A stretch of 64,000 bases of DNA, from assembly GCA_028641055.1 (NCBI GenBank), contig CM054057.1:578612610-578676609 (forward strand), read 5' to 3'. Positions 34,630 to 45,180 of this stretch are shown one piece after another. How positions within the stretch are numbered: position 1 is the stretch's first letter; each line of letters begins with the position of its first letter. Both the position numbers and the translations under genes were made by a program. A model generated the notes under the pieces. It worked only from the letters and a program-made list of their open reading frames with translations. It had not been told where the DNA came from and did not search any database. This DNA is from Alopecurus myosuroides (Eukaryota > Streptophyta > Magnoliopsida > Poales > Poaceae).

Positions 34630-34935
34630 TGTCGAGTAGGACTCTCCAGATAGGACTTAGCCTAGTATGCTTTATGTTTGCATGCTACACCATGTAGGAC
34701 TCTCCAGATAGGACTTAGCTCAGTATGCTTTATGTTTGCATGCTACACCGTGTAGGACTCTCCAGATAGGACTTAGCTTAGTATGCTTTATGTTTGCATG
34801 CTACACCGAGTAGGACTCTTCAGATAGGACTTAGCTTAGTATGCTTTATGTTTGCATGCTACACTCAGTAGAGCCTCAACCTGGTTCCCATTATAGGACT
34901 TAGCTTTGTATGCTTCGTGTTTGCATGCTAGGCCG
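34630..34935 (+). repeat. ~60-bp tandem repeats in intron 1 of the C antisense gene
   Basis: About five units of 58-61 bp, each with GTAGGACTCTCCAGATAGGA and TATGCTTTATGTTTGCATGC, the last ones diverged. B1 and B2 carry related repeats in the same intron. Confidence 0.75.
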
Positions 34936-35835
34936 AGTAGAGCCTCAACTCTGTTATCTTGAGTATAATCTATTCCTTATGCTCTGTGTTTGCATCTTTA
35001 GGTTATGCCTCGCCAGAAAACATAGGATAAGGTCGTCCATGAGCATAAATGGCAGCCGGACGGACCGAGGACGAAGCAGAGGCATTTGATGTCCAGGACA
35101 CGCTCTGCATTCCGCTCGCCAGCCAAGATGGTAAGTCCCGAGTCTCCGCATCAATCCGGGACTGGTCCGAGGAGGATGAAGGTGACCAAGACCACTATCA
35201 TATACTTCTACATACTTTCTGGCTTCTTCCCGGTCTCAAGGCTGCATTTCCTTATCCCAGCTATAGAAGAGATGGACGAGGAGCCAATCGACGCTATACC
35301 CGTGGCGGTCGCTGCCCCGACCGAGACGAGGAAAAGACCTGGTAGCGGTGCCACCGAGCCCGTCGCTCCCAAGAGACCGGAGAAAAGCGCGAAGAAGACT
35401 ACTACGACCCGTAATAAGAGACCAGCTCGGCCCACCGCGGACGGGTAAGTCCATCCGAGAAGCTTCATGCTTTGTGTTTGCATTTTCCTGTCTTCTCTGT
35501 CTTTTTCTGTTCTTGTGCTTTGTATTTGCACTATTTTCATTCTTTTTTTTCTTTCTTCTCAGCGATGCACTTGATGCTGAAGCTACCAACGCACCACCCA
35601 AGACGAGTGCGCCCCAGCATGTTGTGGATCTTGATCTCGATGAGGGAGAATACCAGCCAGAGGAGAGGTCCAAGATGCCCTCTCCTGTTAAAGAAGAGGA
35701 AGACCTCGGTGCCGATAATACTGGCGCCAAGATGGAGACTGATCGGGTTCCGGTGCAACCGGAGCCTATTTTTTAGCCACAGCCCACGGAACCCCCTGTC
35801 GAGAAGCAACAGCAAGCATCAGAACCTGCCGCCGA

Positions 35836-35955
35836 GCAGCAGCCAACACCGCCAGCACCAAAGCCGAGTGAGCGGCAGCCAACACCGCCAGCACCACAAC
35901 CAAGTGAGCGGCAGCCAACACCGCCAGCACCAAAACCGAGTGAATGGCAGCAGCC
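35836..35955 (+). repeat. 36-bp coding minisatellite in C antisense gene
   Basis: Just over three copies of a 36-bp unit in frame, encoding QPTPPAPKPSER-type repeats. Typical of low-complexity linker expansion. Confidence 0.75.
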
Positions 35956-37249
35956 AACCAAGGAACAACCCAAACAAGATGCAGGGCAGGCTGGGCAGCA
36001 ACAGCCCGAGAAGAAGCAGCCGGCGCAATCTTCCGAGCACCAACCACATGGTGCCAAGGAGATTGAGCAGCCAAAACAGCAGCAACCTCCGGCCAAGCAA
36101 CCAGCTCCTCCGCCAGCATCGAGAGGAAATTGGCCGCTAAACAAGCCAAGACAGCCCAGCCCCTTGGAGGCTGCGGCCGCAGCCGGGAAGGCCACCACCA
36201 AGACCATCACGACCGCCAAGAGCAGCCCTATCACCCGCAGATCCAAGCTGGTGCAGCATAAAATCCAATTTGGGCCCAAGGAAAAGAAAGCTGCAGGGGC
36301 GGGCGCCAGTGGAACCGCGGCCACTGTGAGCTTCCCGGAACACTGGCGCGAGCTGCAGGAGGAGTACCAGAAACGACAGGGGCGCGAAGCCGAGCAGCGA
36401 GAGGAGCTGAAGAGGAGAAAGAGAATAGCTGCCACCGGATCAAAGGCAAGGACGACACTCTGACCATTCAGTCCGCTGCCCCCTGGCGGAGCTTGCGCAC
36501 GAGCTCCGAGAAGACATGGAGACCGTCTTGGACCGGATAGGACACATTGATCTGGACTGGAACAGTAAGAAACTCGGCCGTCCGGAATGGGACGGCAAGA
36601 GACTTGGCAGCCTGGACAACTACCGGCAGGCTTGGACAAGGCCGACGTTGGCCCTATTTCAATGGCCGTAGCTGCCTCTAGCAGCACCCTGGTCCATAAG
36701 ATGTATTGTCTGCACAAAGCCGATGAGGATGCCGAGGAGACCAACAGGGTAAGCACTTTACTTTTCTATCCATATTTTCCAGTTGCAATCTTTTCAATTT
36801 GTCTTCTACCTCTTTTCTATATACCATCCAGTCCCCGAGATTTGGGCCGAGTAGGCAAGACTCGACCGATTTGCAGTCTACTCGGGCCGAATTTTCCCAC
36901 TCATATTGTCTTATTTGTCTCTTCAGGAATGTACAGAAACTCGCACCAAGATCTTCTGCCAACTCCTCTGGTCTCACTGGGCTGTCAAAGCGAAAAAACG
37001 GGCACTGGAGGAGGATAAAGGCCAAAGAGGTAACCTTCATTTTCACCGAGTGACTGCTTACACTTTGATGGCATCAGTTTTCTAACTTGGTTCACTTTTT
37101 CCAATTCATAGCTGTCTTGGAGCAGAGTGTTACCGATTCCATCACCAAGATCTCCGCTCTAGAAAGTAAGTACAAATACTTTGGCTTGTGCGTTTTATGT
37201 CTACGCCCATTTTTTATCTCTACTTAATTTTTGCTTCTCTACATGTGAG

Positions 37250-37254
37250 TATAA
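37250..37254. repeat. Target-site duplication of B1, left copy (TATAA)
   Basis: TATAA directly precedes the TG of the B1 5' LTR and is repeated exactly after the 3' LTR at 52594-52598. Five bases is the standard length for Ty3/gypsy integrase. Confidence 0.9.
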
Positions 37255-38153
37255 TGTCGGGGGGTTACCCCCGAGTAGGGTAAAGACAGGTGGTAAAGGC
37301 CGCTTACAGAAGAGAGGTTTGGTCGAGTAGCCGACTACCAGGTACTCGCTACCCGGTCGACTGCTACTCGGTCTCACCTCAAGATGACCAGAAGGAGATA
37401 TCAATCAAGTTCTACCCTGACGAGTAAAGGTTTGGCCCGAGTACAATTGGCGGGAACCATTGGCGGGAACCTACTCGGGCCAGAAAGTCAAAGGAGCCGT
37501 TCTGACACAGGATCCCGCGTATCCTGGGTCCGTACTTGGCAGCATTCGAACTACTGTTCACGTGGGGACGGCCTGCCTGACAGTGACAGCATGGAAGCAG
37601 GCCGTGGCAGGATAAGGGGGGCCTACTCTGTGCCTAGGTACAGTGATACCAGTCTGTCCCCTAGTTTTGCCCAATGACTTTACAGAAGCAGCCAAGGTTA
37701 GGAACCAAAGCTGTCAGCGGGTACTCGGAGAAAGGACGATGTGCACACTATGTCGACACTTGTCTAGATTTGGACGTATCCGGCTGGGCACCGTGTATAT
37801 AAGGTGCCCCGCCGCCTCCTGCGCGAGGCATGCTCTCACAGGCTCATAGAGAACCCTAGAAACCCTAAGTTCTTGACCTAGCTCTACTCGGAGAGGAGAG
37901 AGAGGCTACTCGGTAGCGATACCATTTGTACTGTGGCTACTCGGAGAGACATCATAATACATAGAGAAAGGCAGGAGTAGGGGTTTTACCTCCTCACGAG
38001 GGCCCTGAACCTGGGTACATCGTGTTGTTTGTGTTGTGTGGATCTCACCTCACGCGGCTACTCGTCGCGTGATCCCTCCCCGGACACCTCCAGCGTCCAT
38101 CGTCCCCACATCTTTAGCCATCCCATGGCATCTGCCGTGACACCACCACGACA
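37255..38153 (+). repeat. 5' LTR of B1 (899 bp)
   Basis: TGTCGGGGGGTTACCCCCGA at the start (itself a palindrome GGGGGTTACCCCC) and CACCACCACGACA at the end. TATATAAG at 37796-37803 puts U3 at ~540 bp. The word CCGAGT/ACTCGG is frequent throughout. Confidence 0.95.
37786..37809 (+). promoter_or_regulatory. TATA box with flanking inverted repeat, B1 5' LTR
   Basis: GGGCACC (37786-37792) and GGTGCCC (37803-37809) enclose GTGTATATAA. The same sequence is at 52216-52239 in the 3' LTR. The likely transcription start of the genomic RNA is ~30 bp downstream. Confidence 0.75.
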
Positions 38154-38155
38154 GT

Positions 38156-38173
38156 TGGCGCCCACCGTGGGGC
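38156..38173 (+). other. Primer-binding site of B1
   Basis: TGGCGCCCACCGTGGGGC begins two bases after the LTR, the normal place for the tRNA primer that starts minus-strand DNA synthesis. TGG at its start fits a tRNA CCA end; I do not assign the tRNA species. Confidence 0.8.
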
Positions 38174-38298
38174 AACCAGCGGCGCTGGCTGGAGTTTCTG
38201 TTCGGACGGGATCTTCAGCGGAGCGCGTAGTTTGTGGCCTTGTCCACAGATTCGGCTCCTTCGACTTCGTCACCGACAACGCCGGTTGTTTCGGCGGC

Positions 38299-40800
38299 AT
38301 GGCCATGCCCGAGGGCGGCTCGGTGATCTCCTTCGGCTCGCATCTCGTCTACGTCGTCACCGTCGCCAACAGCGCCTACCCCGAGCTGGTGCATGACGCG
38401 GAGGATCCTCCCGCGATGGTTGCTGCTCGCGGAAGGCCTGCATGCAGCTCTGCGTGCTGCGCTGAGGTGATGGTGACGGGCTTGGCGGCAAACACTGGCG
38501 CAGCCGCTACTGGCGCTGCGGCCGTCGTCGAGGAGGTTGACGACCCGCCTGCTGGTGGCAGGAACCACCGGCCCTACGAGAAGGAGAGCAACCTGCCGCC
38601 TTCCACGTCTACGGTCATCCCCGCGTCTGCCGCGCGAACCGGCATGCCCACGCCCACCGACATCGAGCTCCTAGCCGCGAGGGAGCAGCTCGAGCGGCAA
38701 CGCCAGGAGCTGCTTGCCGAGCAGGCGGAGTTGGAGAAGATCAGGCTTGAGCTGAGTCTAGACCAGCTCGAGTACAACAAGGCGCACGGCTTCACGCCGG
38801 TCGCCAGGAGGCCCAGCAGAGTGGGCGCTACGCGGCGCAACCTGGGTGCCGAGATGGCGACAGTTGCGGAGGAGCCCGCGCAGTCCGCCACTGCGAACAC
38901 CTTCACAAGGCCAAGGTACAGCACACCCGCCAAGACGCTCAGAGCTGCACAGGCCGTGGCTGCCGAGTTGCCGCGCCTAGATGGAGAGGCGCGTCTCAGG
39001 CAGCAGGAGAGGCTCAACGAGTTGGTGTTGGAGGCCGCCAGGCAGAACGAGGAGTTCCGGAAGGCCAACCCGGGAGCTGGAGCTTCGCAGGTGGTTCACT
39101 CGCACGCGGCTAGATCTAATGATCAGGCCTCGTCTCCGCATCCAGCCGCGAGAAGAGCCGCAGCGGCGCTCGGGTAGAGACAGGCAAATGCAGGTGTATG
39201 ACCCGGCTGCTGCCGCGAAACAGGTTGCTGTGCCGCAGCAGCCCGGGCAGGAACACAACGCTGCAAGAGCAGGCTCTCAAGCCCATCAAGCTCAAAGCGT
39301 GTCCGAGAAGCCGCGCGTCCGGGTACTTCTCGGCAACCCGCAGCTCAGCCTACTCGGCAGAGGCAGCAGCCGCGCCCTGGCACCAGTCGCCAACCGGTGG
39401 AGCAGCCCGCAGCTATGCAGGTGGATAGGTATGATGATGGCTACTCGGCTATGGAGATGGCTGGTTATGACATCATGACCGTGTTGGTGAGCGCGTGTTG
39501 GCGCCTGGAGATGCAAGGCACCAGCTGGACCGTATCAGCTTGTCGGCGCGGCTTGAGAGCAGGGTCCTCCTGGCCCCGAGTGCTTTGGCCCGCGCATCAT
39601 GAACGAGCCTTCCGTGAAGGGCTTCCAGCTTGCACCAAGAGCTACAATGGTAGCACCAAGCCGAAGATTGGCTCAATGACTACGTCACCGCGGTCCACAT
39701 TGCGGGTGGCAACAGGAGATGGGCAGTGCTATGTGCCGCAGATGCTGGAGGGTCCAGCTCGCACTTGGCTCAACAACTTGCCCAAGCACAGCATTAACTG
39801 CTGGCTGGACTTCTCGGACGCCTTCGTCAGCAACTTCACGAGTACATACAAGAGGCCGAATAGGCCAGCAGCTCTCGGCTTGCAGGCAGCGAGAAGACGA
39901 GACGGACCGCGAGTACCTTACTCGGTGGAGCACCTTGAGGAACACTTGTGAGGGTGTGAATGAAGCGCAGGCCATCACTTGGTTTGCGCAGGGTTGCCGA
40001 CATGGCAGCATGCTTTGGCAGAGATTGCAGAGGGAGATGCCGAATACCCTGGCCGAGACCATCAAGATTGCGGATCAGTACGCACTCGGTGATCCCACTC
40101 AGCCATTGATGGACTCCTCTGAGCCGAGAAGAAACTTCAACAGCAGCAAGCGCAATGAGTTCCGCAACAAGCGCCGAGTAGATACTCGGTATGACCCTGA
40201 GGAGGTGAATGCAGTGAATGTCGGAGGCGGTGGTGGCCAAAGGCAAAAACCTGCTGGAGCCTACGGGCAGAACCAGAACCAGGGCCAAGGCAACAAGAAG
40301 CCATTTCGCGCATCTCAGCCGGGTAGCGGGAACTCCGAGCAGCCGAAGAAGTTTGTCTTCGATGACATGAAGGATGGTCCATGCAGCTTTCACACTCATC
40401 ATCCCTCAAGGCCCGCTAACCACACTACTCGGCAGTGCGAGTGGTGGGATGTGATCAAGAGTGATGGCTTGCCTCCTCCTCCTCTGCCAGCTGCCAATGC
40501 TACTGTTCAGCCTACTCGCGCTCCCTGCAACTCGGCCGCCAGTTACCCGAGAAGAGAGAATGTGAACCAGGTGGCTTTAGGAGCCAACCGGAACTTCAAC
40601 AACGAGAGATACCGCAACAACAACAACAACTACAACCGCAACAACAACAACAGAGGCAACAACAACTATCAGGGCAACAACAACAACAACAATGGCAACA
40701 ATGGGGGCAATGGCTCCAACCAGTACCAAGAGCACCATGAGAGCTATATGATCTTCACTTCTGAGGCAGTCGACAAGCAGTCGCAGCACAGGCGGGCCAT
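38299..40800 (+). pseudogene. gag: Gag of B1, frameshifted
   Basis: The N-terminal part (to 39177) has a coiled coil near 38655-38780 (ELLAAREQLERQRQELLAEQ) and basic Ser/Ala-rich linkers. The frame stops at 39177 and moves through others. The capsid domain is readable at ~39600-40100 across two frames (PQMLEGPARTWLNNLPKHSI, AITWFAQGCRHGSMLW, LAETIKIADQYAL). The nucleocapsid region (40130-40720) contains a Cys/His cluster CSFHTHHP...HTTRQC and an Asn-rich run from AAC/CAA triplets at 40605-40720. The start at 38299 is a guess: the frame is open upstream through the primer site and LTR end. Several small deletions prevent one continuous protein. Confidence 0.7.
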
Positions 40801-41547
40801 GGAGGTCAATGCAGTGATTCCGGCTGTTCCTCACTACATGTATTGGTGTGACCAGGAGATCAGGTGGACTCGGGCAGATCACCCCAAGGTGATGCCCAAC
40901 CCGGGCACCTATGCTTTGGTGCTGGATCCTACCTTCCTGGGCCCCGAGAAGAATGTGAGGTTCAGCAAGGTGCTAATCGACAACGGCAGCAGCATCAACA
41001 TTGTGTACAAGGACACACTCGAGAAGCTTGGCCTGGCCGAGAACATGATGCTGCCCAGCAAGACCACTTCCATGGCATTGTGCCCGGGATCTCATGCAAC
41101 CCGATTGGCCGAGTGTGGATTGATGTGCTATTCGGTACTCGGGAGAACTGCCGCACAGAGCGCCTGCAGTTTGAAGTGGTGGATCATCAGAGCCCCTATC
41201 ATGCTCTCGGCAGGCCTGCTCTGAGCAAGTTCATGGCCTACTCATGTGGCTTATCTGAAGATGAAGATCCCGGTCCCAATGGCATCACCATCTCGGGAGA
41301 TTACAAGAAGTCCATGGAGTGTGCCTCTGCAGCTCAGCTGGCGGAATCGATGGTGATTGCTGCCGAGAAGAAGAAGATGTACGAGGTGGTGGCCATGGCT
41401 CAGTCCGCACAAGCTGGCGCACAAGGTGTGCCGAGTACCCAGCATGGTACTGCTTTCCAAGCTGCCAAGGAGACCAAGACAGTCCAGGTTGACCCCGAGT
41501 TCCCGGAGCGCGTGGCCATCATTGGTGCCGGGTTGGCGGAGAAATAG
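40801..41547 (+). pseudogene. Aspartic protease region of B1 pol
   Basis: The active-site loop reads KVLIDNGSSINIVY (Asp-Asn-Gly, an accepted variant of D-T/S-G) at ~40968-41010. A frameshift near 41060-41080 moves the second half (GIVPGISCNPIGRVWIDVLF, SPYHALGRPALSKF) to another frame, which ends at TAG 41545-41547 within AEK*ESALIHFLREN, just before RT. CAG to TAG is the likely change. Confidence 0.7.
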
Positions 41548-42348
41548 GAAAGCGCGCTCATCCACTTCCTCCGTGAGAATCGGGACGTGTTCGCCTGGAC
41601 CAATGAAGATCTACCAGGAGTCCCGAGGGAGTTGGTTGAGCACTCTTTGCATGTGCGTCTGACGCCAAGCCCGTGAAGCAGGCTTTGCGCCGTTTCGGGG
41701 ATGAGAAGGAAGGCCATCGGTGATCAAATCACCAAGCTGCTGATCAGTAACTTCATCATGGAAGTGCTGCACCCGGATTGGTTAGCCAACCCGGTCATGG
41801 TCGAGAAGAAAAAGGAAGATCCCAAGGCTGCCACTGCATGGCGCATGTGCGTCGACTACATCGACTTGAACAAGGCATGCCCCAAGGATCCCTTCCCGCT
41901 ACCTCGCATCGATCAGGTGATCGATTCCACTGCCGGCTGTGAACTGTTGTCTTTCATAGATGCCTACTCTGGTTTCCACCAGATTGCACTCAACCCTGCT
42001 GATCAAATAAAGACTGCTTTCATTACCCCGTACGGGGCTTATTGCTATCGTGTCATGTGTTTTGGCTTGAGGAATGCGGGTGCAACCTATCAGAGATGCA
42101 TGCAGAAATGCTTGCACGACCAGCTCGGCAAGAATGTGCAGGTGTACGTAGATGACATTGTCATCAAAACGAATAAAACACATACTCTGCTTGCCGACCT
42201 GGAGGAAACCTTTGCTAACCTACGCAAGTACAAAATGAAACTGAATCCGAGTAAGTGCACCTTTGGTGTACCAGCGGAAAGCTACTCGGTTTTCTGGTTT
42301 CTAGTCGGGGCATTGAAGCCAATCCTTCTAAGATAAAAGCTTGAGAGC
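41548..42348 (+). pseudogene. pol: Reverse transcriptase of B1
   Basis: The entry FAWTNEDLPGVP is followed by a one-base loss near 41655. The main frame 41701-42336 then carries WRMCVDYIDLNKACPKDPFP, FIDAYSGFHQI with the first catalytic Asp, the FGLRNAGATYQR fingers, and QVYVDDIVIKT with the catalytic Asp pair. It is lost again near 42283, where a G is missing from the GKLLGF segment. Catalytic residues themselves are all present. The ATG at 41701 is internal. Confidence 0.82.
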
Positions 42349-44439
42349 ATGTCTTTACCGAGATCATTAAAGGATGTGCAGAAGTTCACGGGTTGTCTGG
42401 CATCTCTGAGCCGTTTTCTGGGCCGAATGGGCGAGAAGGCTCTGCCTCTGTACCAGCTAATGAAGAAAAGTGACAAGTTTGTCTGGACTCCGCAAGCGGA
42501 CGTGGCATTCAATGAGCTGAAAGCAATGCTGGCTAGCGCTCCCGTCTTGGCTAGTCCGCTACCCAAGAGCCTATGCTGCTGTACATTGCCGCGACTAAGA
42601 GTAGTCAGCGTGGTGATAGTGGTGGAGCGAGAAGAAGAAGGCAAGAGTGTGCAGCGCCCAGTCTATTATCTCAGTGAAGTGCTGTCCAGTTCCAAGCAAA
42701 ACTATCCGCACTACCAGAAGATGACATACGGTGTGTACCTGGGCGCCAGGAAGCTGAAACATTACTTCCAGGAGCACCCCATCACTGTTGTGAGCTCTGC
42801 TCCCATCTCGGACATCATGGGAAACAAGGAGGCGAGTGGCAGAGTAGCCAAGTGGGCAATCGAGCTAGCCGCGTACGCTCCCGCGTATACGAGAAGAGAA
42901 GCAATCAAGTCTCAGGTCCTGGGGGAATTTCTTGTGGACTGGGCCGAGATGCAGTATGAACCTCCTGCTCCAGTTTCCAACTATTGGAAAATGCACTTTG
43001 ATGGCTCAAAGGTGAAAGAAGGCCTTGGTGCTGGCGTGGTGCTTACATCACCCAAGCGGGATCAGCTCAAGTATGTGTTGCAGATTCATTTCAAGGCATC
43101 CAACAATGTAGCCGAGTACGAGGCAGTGGTGCATGGTTTGCGAGTAGCAAAGGAGGTTGGTGTGCAGCGCGTTATATGCTATGGCGATTCGGATCTGGTG
43201 GTGCAGCAAGTCTCAGGTACCTGGGACGCTTTGGATGCCAACATGGCGTCGTATCGCTTCCTGGTGCAGTCAATGACTGGGTTTTTCGAAGGCTGTGAGT
43301 TCCAGCACATTCACCGAGCAGAGAACGAAGCAGCAGACGAGTTATCCAAGTTGGGATCTTCTCGGCAATCCATCCCGGCAGGGATTGCCTTGGAGCATTT
43401 GAGGAAGCCATCCATCAAGCCTTCCCCCAACTCGGAATCTATCTTTGTTCCTTCTCTGCCAAGTGAAGAATCTGACCCAATGGAGATTGACTGGGAGAGT
43501 GCTGCAGGGAACCCGGGGACTGCCGTCCTCTACTCGGGGACTGCCATTCCCTACTCGGGGATACCGGGGACTGCCATTCCCTACTCGGGGACTGCCGCTC
43601 CCTACCCGGGGACTGCCACTCCCTACTCGGGGACTGCCATTCCCTACTCGGGGACTGCCGCTCCCTACCCGGGGACTGCCACTCCTTACTCGGGGACTGC
43701 CACTCCTTACTCGGGGACTGCCGTTCCCTACTCGGGGACTGCCACTCCTTACTCGGGGACTGCCGCCCTCAACCCAGAAGCTGTTGCATTCATTGAAGAA
43801 GTTCTCGCCAATCGGTCTGGGCTGCAAAGAAGCGCTCCTACTCCTCCTGTGCAACCACCAGAGCCTGTCCCAATGGAACTGGACGAACCAGTGTTTCCCA
43901 TACGGGAGACACCGAGTTGGGCTATGCCCATACTATCCTTTCTAAGGGACGGCACTTTACCTGAAGATGAGGTAACTGCGAGGCAGATTCAGAGAAGGTC
44001 CAAGGGCTACACTATAGTCCGAGATGTGCTGCATAAGAGAAGTGCCACTGGTGTGCTGCAACGCTGTGTGAGCCCAGAAGAGGGAGAAGAAATCTTGGTG
44101 GAGATACATCAAGGGGAATGTGGGCATCACGCCTCATCTCGGGCTTTGGTCAAGAAAGCTTTTCGGCATGGCTTCTACTGGCTCACTGCACTGCAGCAAG
44201 CTGAAGATATTGTGAGGAAGTGCGCCGGCTGCCAGATGTTCGCGAGTAAGATTCACATGCCAGCTTCCGAGTTGAAAACAATTCCTATCACATGGCCATT
44301 TGCTGTTTGGTGCTTGGATATGGTTGGTCCTTTCAAGCCGGCTAAAGGCAATATGACACATATCTTGGTCATGGTGGACAAGTTCACCAAGTGGATCGAG
44401 GTGAAACCTATTCGGAAGTGCATGGGGTCACAGCTGTGA
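42349..44439 (+). CDS. pol: B1 pol: Ty3 RNase H, archaeal-type RNase H, tandem-repeat linker, integrase N-terminus
   Basis: A 696-residue frame. Residues ~1-160: connection and Ty3 RNase H (YYLSEVLSSSKQNYPHYQ, YFQEHPI), with a local frame disturbance near 42563-42595. Residues ~205-345: archaeal-type RNase H with MHFDGS, NVAEYEA, YGDSDLV and NEAADELS acidic residues. Residues ~385-475: a GTAxPYS repeat array of about twelve copies. Residues ~580-700: the integrase finger GECGHHASSRALV...KCAGCQ (HHCC complete) and the first catalytic Asp in LDMVGPF. The frame breaks near 44420, where B2 has one more base. A1 lacks the repeat linker. Confidence 0.82.
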   Translation: MSLPRSLKDVQKFTGCLASLSRFLGRMGEKALPLYQLMKKSDKFVWTPQADVAFNELKAMLASAPVLASPLPKSLCCCTLPRLRVVSVVIVVEREEEGKSVQRPVYYLSEVLSSSKQNYPHYQKMTYGVYLGARKLKHYFQEHPITVVSSAPISDIMGNKEASGRVAKWAIELAAYAPAYTRREAIKSQVLGEFLVDWAEMQYEPPAPVSNYWKMHFDGSKVKEGLGAGVVLTSPKRDQLKYVLQIHFKASNNVAEYEAVVHGLRVAKEVGVQRVICYGDSDLVVQQVSGTWDALDANMASYRFLVQSMTGFFEGCEFQHIHRAENEAADELSKLGSSRQSIPAGIALEHLRKPSIKPSPNSESIFVPSLPSEESDPMEIDWESAAGNPGTAVLYSGTAIPYSGIPGTAIPYSGTAAPYPGTATPYSGTAIPYSGTAAPYPGTATPYSGTATPYSGTAVPYSGTATPYSGTAALNPEAVAFIEEVLANRSGLQRSAPTPPVQPPEPVPMELDEPVFPIRETPSWAMPILSFLRDGTLPEDEVTARQIQRRSKGYTIVRDVLHKRSATGVLQRCVSPEEGEEILVEIHQGECGHHASSRALVKKAFRHGFYWLTALQQAEDIVRKCAGCQMFASKIHMPASELKTIPITWPFAVWCLDMVGPFKPAKGNMTHILVMVDKFTKWIEVKPIRKCMGSQL
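43508..43772 (+). repeat. 21-bp tandem repeat (about 12 units) inside B1 pol
   Basis: The unit is GGGGACTGCCATTCCCTACTC with variants at the seventh-codon and Ile/Ala/Thr positions; one unit is shortened (GGGGATACC). All stay in frame, coding GTAIPYS-like heptads. The unit contains CGGGGACTGC, the core of the element's polypurine tract. Confidence 0.9.
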
Positions 44440-45180
44440 AGTTTGTGAAGGATGTGATCATGAGATATGGCTACCCGCACAGTATCATCACCGACAATGG
44501 CACCAACTTTGCAGAGGGGGCAATGGTGCGATTCTGCAGAGATAAGCATATCCGACTAGACGTTGCGTCAGTCGCGCACCCTGCCTCCAATGGGCAAGTT
44601 GAGAGAGCAAATGGATGGTGCTGGCAGGCATAAAGCCAAGGCTGATTGAGCCATTGCTGAAAACACCTGGGTGTTGGCTAGAAGAGTTGCCAGCGGTGTT
44701 GTGGAGTCTAAGGACTACCCCTAACCGGTCAACCGGCTACACGCCATTCTTCTTGGTATACGGGGCTGAGGCCGTGTTGCCAATAGACTTAGAGCATGAC
44801 TCCCCCCGAGTAGCCCTCTACACTGAGGTGGAGGCGAGAGAAGCTCGAGAAGACGACGTTGACCTGCTTGAAGAAGCAAGAGAGCTGACTCTGTCACGTT
44901 CGGCTATCTACCAGCAAAACCTGCGGCGCTATCATAGCCGAAAGGTGAACCCAAGGGTTTTCCGAGAAGGAGACATGGTCCTTAGGCTTGTGCAGCGCAC
45001 AGCCGGGATGCACAAGTTGTCTCCTCCATGGGAAGGGCCCTTCATTGTCAGCAAAGCGCTGCACAATGACGCGTACTATCTTGTAGATGTGCGCCCATCG
45101 CAGGCGAACAGGGCAGATAAAGCTGGAGAGGAAACCAAGCGCCCTGGAATGTAGCTCTACTGCGTCGTTTTCATTCGTAA
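44391..45180 (+). pseudogene. int: Integrase catalytic core and C-terminus of B1, frameshifted
   Basis: The second catalytic Asp is in ITDNGTNF (frame 44391-44633) and the Glu in HPASNGQVERAN. The frame is lost at ~44612 by one base relative to B2 (GGATGG versus GGAATGG) and continues at 44615-45154 with RYHSRKVNPRVFREGDMVLR and LSPPWEGPF. A further base is missing at ~45143, moving the natural end (TAA at 45178-45180, as in B2 and C) out of frame. DDE residues are intact although spread over frames. Confidence 0.82.

Larger units (their letters stand above)
33563..37249 (+). pseudogene. Antisense accessory gene of element C, 5' part
   Basis: Exons by GT-AG: 33563-34506, 35002-35130, 35261-35444, 35563-36748, 36927-37029, 37112-37165; the next intron holds the B1 insertion. 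Exon 1 has the PF04195-like domain (FKRGFGLPLSKFMQDFLRHF, HHLPANAVAML, YLGVFPTVEIWAKYFF). Exon 4 is Gln/Pro-rich with a 36-bp tandem repeat, then basic/helical (EHWRELQEEYQKRQGREAEQ). Breaks: a TAG at codon 5 from the first ATG (33575-33577), a frameshift near 34360 and a TAG near 35774. The homologue in B2 suggests the start at 33563, but a different start is possible. Confidence 0.65.

Noticed and set aside
35472..36140. Plus-frame Arg/Ser/Gln-rich ORF in element C
   Set aside because: Overlaps exon 4 of the antisense gene in another frame; created by the Gln/Pro repeat.
42349..42960. Host RNase H or reverse transcriptase gene
   Set aside because: Motifs and order are those of Ty3/gypsy pol, bounded by LTRs.
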